Shown here: piece by piece, positions 16,821-25,165 of the stretch
How the letters are laid out: each line of letters begins with the position of its first letter
Position numbering within the stretch: position 1 is the stretch's first letter
NCBI GenBank assembly: GCA_964367935.1
Contig: CAYIYZ010000004.1
Coordinates: 124,001 to 188,000, forward strand
Direction: 5' to 3'
Source of the DNA: Scatomorpha sp964367935
GTDB lineage: Bacteria > Bacillota > Clostridia > Oscillospirales > Oscillospiraceae
DNA: 64,000 bases
Made by a program: the position numbers and the translations under genes
The notes under the pieces: model-generated
Database searches by the model: none
Told to the model about the DNA's origin: nothing
Seen by the model: the letters and a program-made list of their open reading frames with translations, nothing else

Positions 16821-17564
16821 TCATTTTTTGGACGTTTTCACAAGCTCTTTTTCTTGCCTTATCCCAACTTCAGCATCGTGCTCGTTCGCATCTTCGAAAT
16901 AATTCTCTATCATACACAAGTGTGAATCCATCGCCTGTGCCGCCGCTGCCGGATCTCTACTCTTTATCGCTTCGTAAATATGCCTATGTGCCGCCACCGT
17001 CTTTGCATGGTAGTCTGCACGATTATGAAACTTTGTACGCAAATCAAGTATCATGTAGTTAACAAAGTCAAGTATGGTCGCAAATATCATATTATGACTC
17101 GCCATTGCCAAGTCCTGATGAAACTGCACGTCCGCCGCCATATCCATTTGATTTCTCTCAAGACGTTCCACCCCCAAGCGCAAGCGCTCCAAATCCTCTT
17201 CCGTTGCACGCTCACTCGCTAAGCGTGCTATCGCAAGCTCTACACAGCGTCGAAACTCCATGAAGTCTCCATGCACATTCTCTCGCTCCGATAGACGAAT
17301 TAGAGATTGCGCCTTCTTAAAATAATCTGCGTCCTTCGACACTATCTTTCTGTTACCTCGTGACTCTATGACACCCATGAATTCCAAAACCGCCAAAGAC
17401 TCACGTACGGAACCTCGACCTACCCCTAAGGTCTCAACCAACCCTCGCTCAGGCGGAAGCTCTTCGCCTACTTGCATGTGACCACTCTCAATCTCGCCTA
17501 TCAGACAATTCATCACCTTCTCAGGTATCTTTGCATTGCTGACATCAATCTTGTATAAGCCCAT
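16821..17564 (-). CDS. GntR-family regulator, FadR (FCD) subgroup
   Basis: 247-aa transcription factor. An N-terminal winged helix-turn-helix (about 1-75) has the GntR signature ELPPERGLVETLGVGRGSVRE. A C-terminal FCD helical domain follows, with histidine positions suited to metal or organic-acid binding (QFHQDLAMASHN, AAHRHIYEAI, DSHL). The ATG at 17562-17564 follows GAGGGGAAACTG; an upstream GTG overlaps that ribosome binding site. It heads the PPC-TRAP-dehydrogenase block and is the obvious regulator of it. FadR-type proteins commonly respond to the substrate of the operon and repress themselves. Confidence 0.92.
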   Translation of the reverse strand: MGLYKIDVSNAKIPEKVMNCLIGEIESGHMQVGEELPPERGLVETLGVGRGSVRESLAVLEFMGVIESRGNRKIVSKDADYFKKAQSLIRLSERENVHGDFMEFRRCVELAIARLASERATEEDLERLRLGVERLERNQMDMAADVQFHQDLAMASHNMIFATILDFVNYMILDLRTKFHNRADYHAKTVAAHRHIYEAIKSRDPAAAAQAMDSHLCMIENYFEDANEHDAEVGIRQEKELVKTSKK

Positions 17565-17595
17565 CAGTTTCCCCTCTCCCACATTCTTTTTGATG

Positions 17596-17624
17596 ATGAT
17601 ACTATGTCATGCATTCAATTTCAA
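17596..17624 (-). promoter_or_regulatory. GntR promoter with candidate autoregulatory operator
   Basis: Minus strand TTGAAA (17624-17619), 17-bp spacer, TATCAT (17601-17596). An imperfect palindrome ATGACATAGTATCAT (17610-17596; ATGA-N7-TCAT) covers the -10 element, where a repressor would block polymerase. The operator is inferred. Confidence 0.45.
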
Positions 17625-17717
17625 GTATTTTTATATCTTTTACCTAAAATCATCTTACAGCCCTATACACGTGTTAACAGCCGTGATACAATAGCACAAA
17701 AAAGATTGGAGCTTTTT

Positions 17718-18590
17718 ATGTATAGTTTCTTCGCCCTTCTCTCGGGCGTATTCACCTCGGTGCTTGTTATGGCTAATGGTAGATTAAGCGCATTTTACGG
17801 CTTACATTCTGCCGCCTTTATCGTAAACGTAGTCGCTTTGCTCATCGTTACTGTTATTGTATTAATAAAAAAAGTAAGCTTGAAGACTCCGCTGACACCA
17901 CTCTATCTCTATGCCGGTGGCTGTTTGGGTGTATTGGTTACGTTTTGTAACAACATGTCCTTCGGCAACATCAGCGTTTCTGCACTGCTTGCGCTTGGGC
18001 TTCTCGGACAAACGCTAATGGGGCTGACCATAGACCAGTTCGGACTTTTCGCTATGCCTGTACACAAGTTCAAGCCACGAAAGCTCCTCGGCCTGGCTGT
18101 TATGCTCGTCGGTTGCTCTGTCATGATTCAAGACTTCCATTTGGTAGCTGTTTTATTGTCTATACTCGCAGGAATATTGCTTTCTATTATCCGCTGTGCT
18201 AACGGCGCTCTCGCCGCACGCACCAATGTGCTCTCAGGTGTATTCTGGACTCATGTCGCCGCTATTATTTGCTCGCTTATCGTCTTTATCCTACTCGGGC
18301 GCGGTGAGCCTGTCACCTACGGCTTTACCATTTCCACGGACTTTGTCATGTACTTGGGCGGTATCTGTAGTATAGGCATAGTCATTTTATCTAATATTTG
18401 CGTCAGTAAAATTGCGGCATACTCGATGGCTATATTCATATTTGTGGGTCAGATATTCTCCGGGCTCGCCATTGACGCTATACTTGAAGGCAGTGTATCG
18501 ATTACAAACCTCACCGGCGGACTTTTTGTTGCGGTCGGTCTTGCGCTCGATACGCTACTCGAACGCCGTGCTCAGAAAAAAATGGCATAA
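17718..18590 (+). CDS. DMT-superfamily membrane transporter (DUF606/YdcZ-like)
   Basis: 290-aa membrane protein with about ten hydrophobic helices in two similar halves, as in duplicated DUF606 (YdcZ) transporters of the drug/metabolite superfamily. Conserved features are GVFTSVLVMANGRLS in the first half and GVFWTHVAAIICSLIVFILL in the second. The ATG at 17718 follows TTGGAGC; 38 codons of open frame upstream lack a start signal. It is divergent from the GntR gene and ends at a bidirectional terminator. The substrate is unknown. It could export a product of the neighbouring pathway. Confidence 0.78.
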   Translation: MYSFFALLSGVFTSVLVMANGRLSAFYGLHSAAFIVNVVALLIVTVIVLIKKVSLKTPLTPLYLYAGGCLGVLVTFCNNMSFGNISVSALLALGLLGQTLMGLTIDQFGLFAMPVHKFKPRKLLGLAVMLVGCSVMIQDFHLVAVLLSILAGILLSIIRCANGALAARTNVLSGVFWTHVAAIICSLIVFILLGRGEPVTYGFTISTDFVMYLGGICSIGIVILSNICVSKIAAYSMAIFIFVGQIFSGLAIDAILEGSVSITNLTGGLFVAVGLALDTLLERRAQKKMA

Positions 18591-18602
18591 GTTACATTAT
18601 AC

Positions 18603-18635
18603 GATAAAGGCGATGTGAAATTCACATCGCCTTTA
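18603..18635. terminator. bidirectional terminator between convergent genes
   Basis: Perfect 16-bp inverted repeat (ATAAAGGCGATGTGAA / TTCACATCGCCTTTAT) with a 1-base centre, between the DMT gene (plus) and the membrane-protein gene (minus). Confidence 0.82.
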
Positions 18636-18664
18636 TATATTGTATTGTATATACCTATCTATTA

Positions 18665-19849
18665 TTACAGTCCCAGAGGCATTAGCACAAGCTTAATGAA
18701 CAGGGAAAAGGGTATGACAGCCGCTGTAATCGCTATCATGACCAAGGGGAAAACGCAGTACTCGCCCCTGTAGTTTGTCACTTTGAACACCCATGCCGTG
18801 AGCGGCACGGGCACAACGGCCGAGTACAGCACAGCCATGGCGACTATAGGCCATGAGGTTGAGTATGTGACCGCAAACGCACACACGGTTACCATACTGC
18901 CGAAGGACAGCACGGGCATCTTATCGTAATAGGGGTAGAAAATGAATATGCAGAGCGCACCGGTGGCAAGCATGACAAACAAGGTCATGGGCAAGAGTCC
19001 AAGCCCCAGACCCGTACTACTCGGGTTTAGGCAGTAGGAGATGATGCAAAAGCCTATAAGTCCTATAGACGAAATTGAACTGCCGCTTACCGCAAGCTGT
19101 CCCACATCTCCCAAGAGCTGATTTATAAACCATGTAAACTTAGAGGTCTCGGGCTTCTTAACGGGTGGCTCCGACGCTTTGTCACGGGGTGTCATCCACG
19201 GCAGAAGCTTAAATATCATATTGCCCACGGGCATGAAAAGAAGTGCGCCCGTCGCTACGGAAATGAACATGGGCATACCGAGCGTGTCGACTACGAGCAT
19301 ACGTGCCAAAAGACATGCAGGCGTAGAGAGCAGTGAACATGCCACGCCTATGGTCACTATCTTCTTGGCGGAAACGCCGTAGAACATTACATAGTGCTGG
19401 AAAAACAGATAGGTCGATAGCGTGGGCACAAAGCCCAAAGAGCCGAACACTTTGCCGTACAGGAGCTGACCTATCCATGTGAAAACTATGCTGAAAAGCA
19501 GTTGAGCGGTGTAGATTTTGCCGTTACCGTCAACGCCTGTGCCCATATACTTAGAGCCCGTGCGCTCTAAATGTGCGGCTATAAGCGCAAGGATGAACAT
19601 GACAAAGGTCGCAAGCGGAGTAAAAAGGAAGGTAAACTGTGAAATGTCGAATACGAGGTACTCAACTTGCGCAAAAAGGTCGCCGGCGGCATAATTTGCC
19701 ATGAGGTCACCGAAGCCCGTTACAAAGCTGTTGTTTGCAACGGCAGGGCTTATGGCGACAAGCCCGAAGTAAATGGCAAACGCCGCCGCTAAAGAAACGA
19801 GCAGAGGTAAGAGGATTTCCTTACGTGATACCGTCTTAACTTCATTCAT
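18665..19849 (-). CDS. multi-pass membrane protein, possible transporter, family not recognised
   Basis: 394-aa integral membrane protein with about ten hydrophobic segments, a cytoplasm-like basic loop near residues 220-238 (TPRDKASEPPVKKPETSK) and no signal peptide beyond the first helix. I do not recognise the family. It is downstream of an Old-Yellow-Enzyme reductase, behind an intergenic hairpin, so it may import the substrate of that enzyme or serve as a membrane partner. The start at 19847-19849 (MNEVKTVSRKEILLPLLV) follows AAAGGAG. Confidence 0.7.
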   Translation of the reverse strand: MNEVKTVSRKEILLPLLVSLAAAFAIYFGLVAISPAVANNSFVTGFGDLMANYAAGDLFAQVEYLVFDISQFTFLFTPLATFVMFILALIAAHLERTGSKYMGTGVDGNGKIYTAQLLFSIVFTWIGQLLYGKVFGSLGFVPTLSTYLFFQHYVMFYGVSAKKIVTIGVACSLLSTPACLLARMLVVDTLGMPMFISVATGALLFMPVGNMIFKLLPWMTPRDKASEPPVKKPETSKFTWFINQLLGDVGQLAVSGSSISSIGLIGFCIISYCLNPSSTGLGLGLLPMTLFVMLATGALCIFIFYPYYDKMPVLSFGSMVTVCAFAVTYSTSWPIVAMAVLYSAVVPVPLTAWVFKVTNYRGEYCVFPLVMIAITAAVIPFSLFIKLVLMPLGL

Positions 19850-19867
19850 ATTTAATATTACTCCTTT

Positions 19868-19899
19868 AAAAACGGGGGAAATCCGTACGGACTTCCCCC
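19868..19899 (-). terminator. hairpin between the OYE reductase and membrane-protein genes
   Basis: Near-perfect stem GGGGGAAGTCCG/CGGATTTCCCCC with a TA loop, followed on the minus strand by GTTTTT and then directly by the ribosome binding site of the next gene. It probably lowers expression of the membrane protein relative to the enzyme. Confidence 0.6.
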
Positions 19900-19936
19900 T
19901 TCGGTTTATTTCTTAATATGCAGTCGGAGGTCTATG

Positions 19937-21898
19937 CTATATTTTGAGTGCGGCGTAGTAGCCACCGCTTGTAGCATCGCCCACACGTGCAACCTTGACG
20001 TTATCGCCTGCCGAGAGCACCAGCGGTGCCGCATTGTAGAAGCTCGCTGTGAGATCCTTATTCTCGCGCATACCCGCTGCAAGAAGGATGCTGTCTGCCT
20101 CATAGAACACTTCGCCCTCAGGGCCTGCGCAGAGAAGTCCGTTATCCTTAACCTCTGTAGCTCTGGTGTTGACGTTGATTTTTATGTTCGTGCCCCTGAA
20201 GTAGATATTCATCGCCTCATAGTGCATGAAGTAGGAGTCTGCCGCATACTCGGGCATCATTTCGACTATGGTGACATCCTTGCCCAAGCTGTCGAGGAAT
20301 ACTGCAGAGTCGCAAGCTACGAGACCGCCGCCGATGATGACAACCTTCTGTCCGAGCTCGGGGTTCGGGCAGTGCAGAGCCTCAAGCGGAGCAACTATGC
20401 TCTTGTCTATGCCGGGGATGGGGGGAACTATGGGTGTGGCACCGACTGTGACTATGATAGCGTCGAAATTCATCTTCGCTGCCTCTTCGCCCGTTATCGC
20501 CGTGCCGAGCTTTAGCTCTATGTTGCTGTTATTTTTAATGCGTCTCTCCATAACCTTGACGAAGTTGAACATGTTAGCCTTGTGGGGCATGTGCTCCTCG
20601 GCGAGTAGCTTGCCGCCGAGTCTGCTGTCCTTTTCGTAGAGAGATACAGTGTGTCCGCGATCTGCCGCTGTGACTGCCGCCATCATTCCTGCGGGGCCAC
20701 CGCCGACTACGAGCACCTTCTTCGGTGTGGTCGGGGGGAAAGCATTTGTATGTGCGAGCTCGTTGCCCACGACGGGGTTAAATGCGCAGGAGAACGTTCT
20801 GTTTGTCAGGTAGTTATAGAAGCAGGTGAAGCAACGGCAGCAACGAACTATGTCATCCTTACGTCCGGAAAACGCCTTGTTAGCTGTTTGGGGATCACAG
20901 ATGGACTGACGTGCAAGCTCTACTATGTCTGCCTTGCCTGAAGCTATGATCTCCTCCATCTGGTCTATGTCGTTTAGACCGCCGACCGTAGCAACAGGAG
21001 TCTTAACGTGCTTTTTAACTTCCGCCGCAAACTTTACATTGCAACCCTCGGGAACAAACATAGAGGGGTGAGTGATAGCAAAAACCTCAGGATTCTCGTG
21101 AACACCGACGGAAACGTGGATGAGGTCTATTTTGCCGTCGAGCATCTTAGCTATTTCGATACCTTCTTCGATGGTGTAGCCACCCTCGTCGAGCTCAGCG
21201 CCGCTGTAACGAACCTCTATGGGGTAGTTCGGGCCTGTGTACTCACGAATTTTCTCTATTGCGAGCATGAGGAAACGCATACGGTTCTCGAGACTGCCAC
21301 CCCACTTATCTGTTCTCTTGTTCATAGCCGGTGAGATGAACTGGTGCAGAAGCCAACCGTGACCTGCGTGTATAAGTACCATGTCTATGCCGGCCTTCTG
21401 ACATAGAGCAGCTGCCCTACCGAAGCACTCGGCCGTCTCAAGGATTTCGGCCTCTGTCATTGCACGAGCTGTCTGAGTTTTAACACCGTCTATTACCTTG
21501 TACTCATCGTTGGGGCTGTAAGCGAGCTCCGCCTCTGCGTCACCGTGACCACGTGCATTTGCGTACTTGCCGCCGTGCTGCAGTTCCATTACCGCATTTG
21601 CGTTTTGTCTGTGTATTGCCTTAGCGTACTCTGTCATGGAGGGAAGTGACATTGGATCGTAGAGTTTTACTTCCTTCGTGTGTGTACGTCCTATGGCCTC
21701 TACAACACCGAGACCTATGCAGACGCTTGCGATGCCGCCCGATACACGGTACTCATGGAAAGCTACGTCCTCACGACGCATTTGCGCATTTATGTCCATC
21801 TCAGGGTTAGACATGGGTGAAGCGAAGATCCTGTTCTTGAAGGTCAACCCGTTAATGGTGATGGGCTGGGCGAGATTTGGGTAGTATTTGTTTTGCAT
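19937..21898 (-). CDS. Old-Yellow-Enzyme-type NADH:flavin oxidoreductase (FMN/4Fe-4S/FAD)
   Basis: 653-aa three-domain ene-reductase of the 2,4-dienoyl-CoA reductase / BaiCD-BaiH group, which reduces activated C=C bonds with NAD(P)H. Residues 1-335 form the FMN TIM barrel (QPITINGLTFKNRIFASPMS). Next comes an Fe-S segment with cysteines in CCRCFTCFYNYLTNRTFSCA. A C-terminal NAD/FAD module follows, with VLVVGGGPAGMMAAVTAADRG and VVIIGGGLVACDSA. The ATG at 21896-21898 is 8 nt after GGAGG; the ATG two codons earlier is only 2 nt from it. It is divergent from a LysR regulator. The substrate is unknown; enoyl-CoA, steroid-like enones and aromatic enoates are all reduced by relatives. Confidence 0.93.
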   Translation of the reverse strand: MQNKYYPNLAQPITINGLTFKNRIFASPMSNPEMDINAQMRREDVAFHEYRVSGGIASVCIGLGVVEAIGRTHTKEVKLYDPMSLPSMTEYAKAIHRQNANAVMELQHGGKYANARGHGDAEAELAYSPNDEYKVIDGVKTQTARAMTEAEILETAECFGRAAALCQKAGIDMVLIHAGHGWLLHQFISPAMNKRTDKWGGSLENRMRFLMLAIEKIREYTGPNYPIEVRYSGAELDEGGYTIEEGIEIAKMLDGKIDLIHVSVGVHENPEVFAITHPSMFVPEGCNVKFAAEVKKHVKTPVATVGGLNDIDQMEEIIASGKADIVELARQSICDPQTANKAFSGRKDDIVRCCRCFTCFYNYLTNRTFSCAFNPVVGNELAHTNAFPPTTPKKVLVVGGGPAGMMAAVTAADRGHTVSLYEKDSRLGGKLLAEEHMPHKANMFNFVKVMERRIKNNSNIELKLGTAITGEEAAKMNFDAIIVTVGATPIVPPIPGIDKSIVAPLEALHCPNPELGQKVVIIGGGLVACDSAVFLDSLGKDVTIVEMMPEYAADSYFMHYEAMNIYFRGTNIKINVNTRATEVKDNGLLCAGPEGEVFYEADSILLAAGMRENKDLTASFYNAAPLVLSAGDNVKVARVGDATSGGYYAALKI

Positions 21899-21980
21899 TG
21901 ACATTTCCTCCGTTTTGTTATATTTTTAACCTTGATGGCATTCTATTACAAAAAATGACACAGGGGAATAACCGTTTTCA

Positions 21981-22008
21981 TTGTGAGTTTACAACAAAAA
22001 CATTGTGA
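21981..22008. promoter_or_regulatory. candidate LysR operator in the divergent region
   Basis: TTGTGAGTTTACAA (21981-21994) is a TTGT-N6-ACAA palindrome of the LysR T-N11-A type. The half-site TTGTGA recurs at 22003-22008, 22 bp (two helical turns) from the first, and again over the LysR start at 22042-22047. It is well placed to control both the OYE gene (minus) and the LysR gene (plus). Confidence 0.5.
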
Positions 22009-22043
22009 CCTTGGTGTTAATCTGGAATTTGGGGTGATTTATT

Positions 22044-22919
22044 GTGACATTTAGACAGATGGAGCTATTCTTAGCCGTGTGTGAAGCTAAGAGCATAAGC
22101 AAAGCCTCCGAAGAAAATTTCGTATCGCAACAAGGTATATCTAAAATGATCAAAGATCTTGAGGAAGAACTTGGCTGCAAACTACTCATAAGGACTAAAA
22201 CCGGCGTTCAGCCGACTGAGTGCGGCGAGTATTTCCAAGCGGAATGTCGACACATGCTAAACAGAAAAAATTACTTAAGCAGTAATATTTCACGCATAGC
22301 CGACGCTCCGCATGAGCTTCTCAGATTAGGCATGGCTTTTGGTGTTATTGCTGCAATTCCATACAGCATTATTGTGGAATTTGAAAGGGATTACCCCCGT
22401 GTCAAGGTAGATTACAGTGACAGAATTGATATGCACCTTGAAAGCCTTTTAAAAAAAGATGAGTACGATTTCGCCCTCACAACAGGTGTTTTTGACGCTG
22501 ATGAACTCATAGCGGAAAAGCTCGCAGAGGAGACCGTTTTCCTATGTGTACCTAGAACCCATGCGCTGTTTTCTGCAGATAACATAGGCATATCCGACCT
22601 TGAAAATGTAGGTTTCGCCATGTTCGGAACGCAGTTTTTTATAAGGCATAACTTCGAGGAAAGTTGCAGGCGCAACGGCTTTTCCCCTAAGATAGAGATA
22701 AGCTCAAATGACTTTAATTCGCTCAAAGAAGTGGCATATCAGAACGGTCTTTTATTCATTGTGCCCGAACACACTCCTACTGATGACACCTCAGACTTCA
22801 GATATTTCCCTTTCCCCGACCCTCTTTTAAAATGGGAAATATTCTTTGTGAAAAAGAAGAACAAGGTGATGACAGAAAATTCCGAGGCGTTTTACAGACA
22901 TATCAAAAACAGAACCTAA
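22044..22919 (+). CDS. LysR-family transcriptional regulator
   Basis: 291-aa regulator with the N-terminal LysR helix-turn-helix (MTFRQMELFLAVCE, then SISKASEENFVSQQGISKMI) and a C-terminal effector-binding domain (about 90-290). The start is a GTG at 22044 preceded by GGGGTGAT, chosen because LysR proteins begin just before the first helix at RQMELF. It lies between the divergent OYE reductase and the downstream FMN/FAD reductase, and by position is likely to control both. The effector is probably their substrate. Confidence 0.92.
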   Translation: MTFRQMELFLAVCEAKSISKASEENFVSQQGISKMIKDLEEELGCKLLIRTKTGVQPTECGEYFQAECRHMLNRKNYLSSNISRIADAPHELLRLGMAFGVIAAIPYSIIVEFERDYPRVKVDYSDRIDMHLESLLKKDEYDFALTTGVFDADELIAEKLAEETVFLCVPRTHALFSADNIGISDLENVGFAMFGTQFFIRHNFEESCRRNGFSPKIEISSNDFNSLKEVAYQNGLLFIVPEHTPTDDTSDFRYFPFPDPLLKWEIFFVKKKNKVMTENSEAFYRHIKNRT

Positions 22920-23028
22920 GGTATCGATCTCAGTTATAAAAGCAACGGATTTTATCATATTATTTTTTTCTCGGGGTGTTATAATTGTTTAAAAATGAAC
23001 AATCAAAAAAACATATAGGAGGAACAAT

Positions 23029-24750
23029 ATGCTTAAATTCAATTCGGGTACCTATGAGGGTATGGGTCGAGGTTTTCGAGGCAAGCTGTTTGTAAGCGTA
23101 ACTGTGAGCGCTGATCGCATCGAAGATGTGCAGATCACAAAGCACAAGGAGGTGCGAGGTATCGCTTGGGACCTCAACACCACGCCCATAGAGCTACATC
23201 CTAAGCACATTGTGGAGTACCAGTCACTTAACATTCCTACTGTCTGCGGAGCCGATGTCACAAGTCAGGCAATACTTGACGCTGTAGCGGCGGCGCTCGT
23301 TGCCGCAGGTGCTACCGAGGAGATGATAGCTGCACTTAAGGCAGCGCCCGGCCCCGTACTGCCTAAGTTTGAGGACGAGGTACGTGAGGTTGACCTTCTC
23401 GTCATCGGTGCCGGTATAGCCGGTCTCGGTGCCGTTATTGAGGCTAAAGAGGGCGGTCAGAACGTACTTTTGATCGAAAAGCAGGGTATAACAGGTGGTG
23501 CTACGGCACGTTCGGGCGGTAAGCTCTTGGGCGCAGGCTCTAAGTGGCAGAAGAAACAGGGTATATACGACACGCCCGAGATGGTCTACGACTACCTCGT
23601 AGAAGTCGGTAACCGCCACGGTGACTTTATAGACAAGACTAAGGTTCGCTATTGGGTCGACCACCTCAACGAGTGCCTTGACTGGCTTTGTGAGCGTGGC
23701 TATCAGGTGCAGGACGTTGAGCAGATACACATGAGCTTACAGCCTTGGCGTGTGCATAACAGCATGGGTGGCGGTGGCCAGACTAATGGTCAGGGCGGCG
23801 AGATTACCACCGTGCTCACTCAGCATTATGAGAATGTCTTGGGCGGCGAAGTCGCATACAACACCGCTCTTAAGTCACTTATTCAGGACGAAACAGGTCG
23901 TGTAACGGGCGCTATCTGCGAGCGCAGCTGTGGCGCTAAGCTCACCGTTTACGCTAAAAACGGCGTTGTCATCACTACGGGCGGTTACGCTCGTAATGAG
24001 GAGATGTTAGCCATGTACCCCGTGAAAAACTACTTCTCTAACACACCCAAGGGTAACGTCGGTGACGGTCTTATAGCAGCGGAGAGCATCGGTGCAAAAA
24101 ACTTCAAGCACCCCTCTGTGCAGGTGGTTTACACGAGCATGACCTGTGGTATTGGCATTAACGACGAGTCGGGTCTTATCGTAAACGAGCGCGGTGAGCG
24201 TGTCGTGGACGAGTTTACCTACCAGTACACGGTAAGTGATGCGCTGGCACGTTCGGGATCTAACTGCGGTTTCTACATAACGAGCGGTAAAGATCCATAC
24301 GCCGGCGTGCAGTATGGCTACCAGCAGGCGATTGAGGGCAAGAGCCGTGACAAGGTCGCAGACAGCATAGAAGAGCTCGCGACTATGATTAAGTGTGACC
24401 CTGCAGTTTTAAAGGCTACTTACGACAGGTACTGCTCCTTTGTTGAAAAAGGCGTGGACGAGGACTTCAACAAGCCTGCAGAGTTCTTGCACCCCGTGGA
24501 CGGACCTAAGTATGTCGCTCTGCGTATGCACCCTTGTGCTGTCGTTACCTACGGCGGTTTAGATATTGACATTTCGGCACGTGTCCTTGACAAGGACGGC
24601 AAGATTATTGACGGTCTGTACGCCGCCGGCGAAGTTGCCGGTACTGGCCTCTACGGCACCCAGTACCCCTCTTGCGGTACGTCCATCGGCTCGGGACTGT
24701 TCTACGGTCGTGTCGCAGGCCGTGTAACCGGCGGTCTGCCAATGTTATAA
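23029..24750 (+). CDS. FMN-binding/FAD-dependent flavoprotein reductase (fumarate reductase/KstD superfamily)
   Basis: 573-aa soluble flavoprotein. Residues 1-100 are an FMN-binding domain, and 120-573 an FAD domain starting VDLLVIGAGIAGLGAVIEAK. No signal peptide or haem motif, so it is cytosolic. The usual covalent-FMN motif SGATxTS reads CGADVTS here (about residues 74-80), with Asp where ApbE-type flavinylation needs Thr or Ser. The C-terminal substrate motif is TQYPSCGTSIGSGLFYGRVA. This is closer to 3-ketosteroid dehydrogenases (YPGAGxTIG) than to fumarate reductases (NRLGGN). The start at 23029 follows AGGAGGAAC. It lies 109 nt after the LysR gene. The substrate is probably an enone or enoate other than fumarate. 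Confidence 0.9.
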   Translation: MLKFNSGTYEGMGRGFRGKLFVSVTVSADRIEDVQITKHKEVRGIAWDLNTTPIELHPKHIVEYQSLNIPTVCGADVTSQAILDAVAAALVAAGATEEMIAALKAAPGPVLPKFEDEVREVDLLVIGAGIAGLGAVIEAKEGGQNVLLIEKQGITGGATARSGGKLLGAGSKWQKKQGIYDTPEMVYDYLVEVGNRHGDFIDKTKVRYWVDHLNECLDWLCERGYQVQDVEQIHMSLQPWRVHNSMGGGGQTNGQGGEITTVLTQHYENVLGGEVAYNTALKSLIQDETGRVTGAICERSCGAKLTVYAKNGVVITTGGYARNEEMLAMYPVKNYFSNTPKGNVGDGLIAAESIGAKNFKHPSVQVVYTSMTCGIGINDESGLIVNERGERVVDEFTYQYTVSDALARSGSNCGFYITSGKDPYAGVQYGYQQAIEGKSRDKVADSIEELATMIKCDPAVLKATYDRYCSFVEKGVDEDFNKPAEFLHPVDGPKYVALRMHPCAVVTYGGLDIDISARVLDKDGKIIDGLYAAGEVAGTGLYGTQYPSCGTSIGSGLFYGRVAGRVTGGLPML

Positions 24751-24770
24751 AGTGTAATAAAATAACTAAG

Positions 24771-24802
24771 CTCCCTCGTCAATGACGAGGGAGTATTTTT
24801 AT
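24771..24802 (+). terminator. terminator after the FMN/FAD reductase
   Basis: Perfect stem CTCCCTCGTC/GACGAGGGAG with a 3-nt loop, then TATTTTTAT. Confidence 0.87.
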
Positions 24803-24809
24803 AGTTATT

Positions 24810-25148
24810 GTAGGGACGACCATTGTTCGTCCGAAACCATTTTTCTGCGGAAAAATGGTTTTTATATTTTATTTATTTCTTATTTTTTATTTTTTGTCGG
24901 GACTCTGCCCCGAACCCCTCCGCCACAAGTGCGGCGTCACAAGCGTTTTACAAAAAGCGAGCGACCTCGTTACACGAGGTCGCTTTGCAATTGCTACGCA
25001 ATTGTTCTTTTTTAATTTTTTTAGTCGGGGCTCTGCCCCGAGCCCCTAAGAGTTCCGTGCGTTGCGACGCACGGGCAAGGGCGCCGCCCCTGCACCCCGC
25101 AACTTTTTGAAAAAAGTTGATTAAAACTTTTAATTCGGTTGCGTCCCT
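24810..25148. repeat. hairpin-rich intergenic repeat, family 1, copy I (~339 nt)
   Basis: Non-coding stretch built from hairpins: GTAGGGACGA with GTTCGTCC; AACCATTTTT with AAAAATGGTT; T-rich tracts; two GGGGCTCTGCCCC-type stems; GCGACCTCG with CGAGGTCGC; CAATTGC with GCAATTG; and CAACTTTTT with AAAAAGTTG before AAAACTTTTAATT. Its ends form a short terminal inverted repeat (TAGGGACG / CGTCCCTA). The same order of 5' stem, AACCATTTTT stem, T-tract, GGGG stems, A/T stem and AAAACTTTTAATT recurs at 26293-26581. A 29-bp segment (24920-24948) also recurs inverted at 41385-41413 with 27 of 29 bases equal. No gene is visible. Confidence 0.75.
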
Positions 25149-25165
25149 AGGCCCTTAGGGCGGTG

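Noticed and set aside
24782..25110. Plus-strand open frames in repeat copy I
   Set aside because: Low-complexity translations of hairpin sequence with no start signal.
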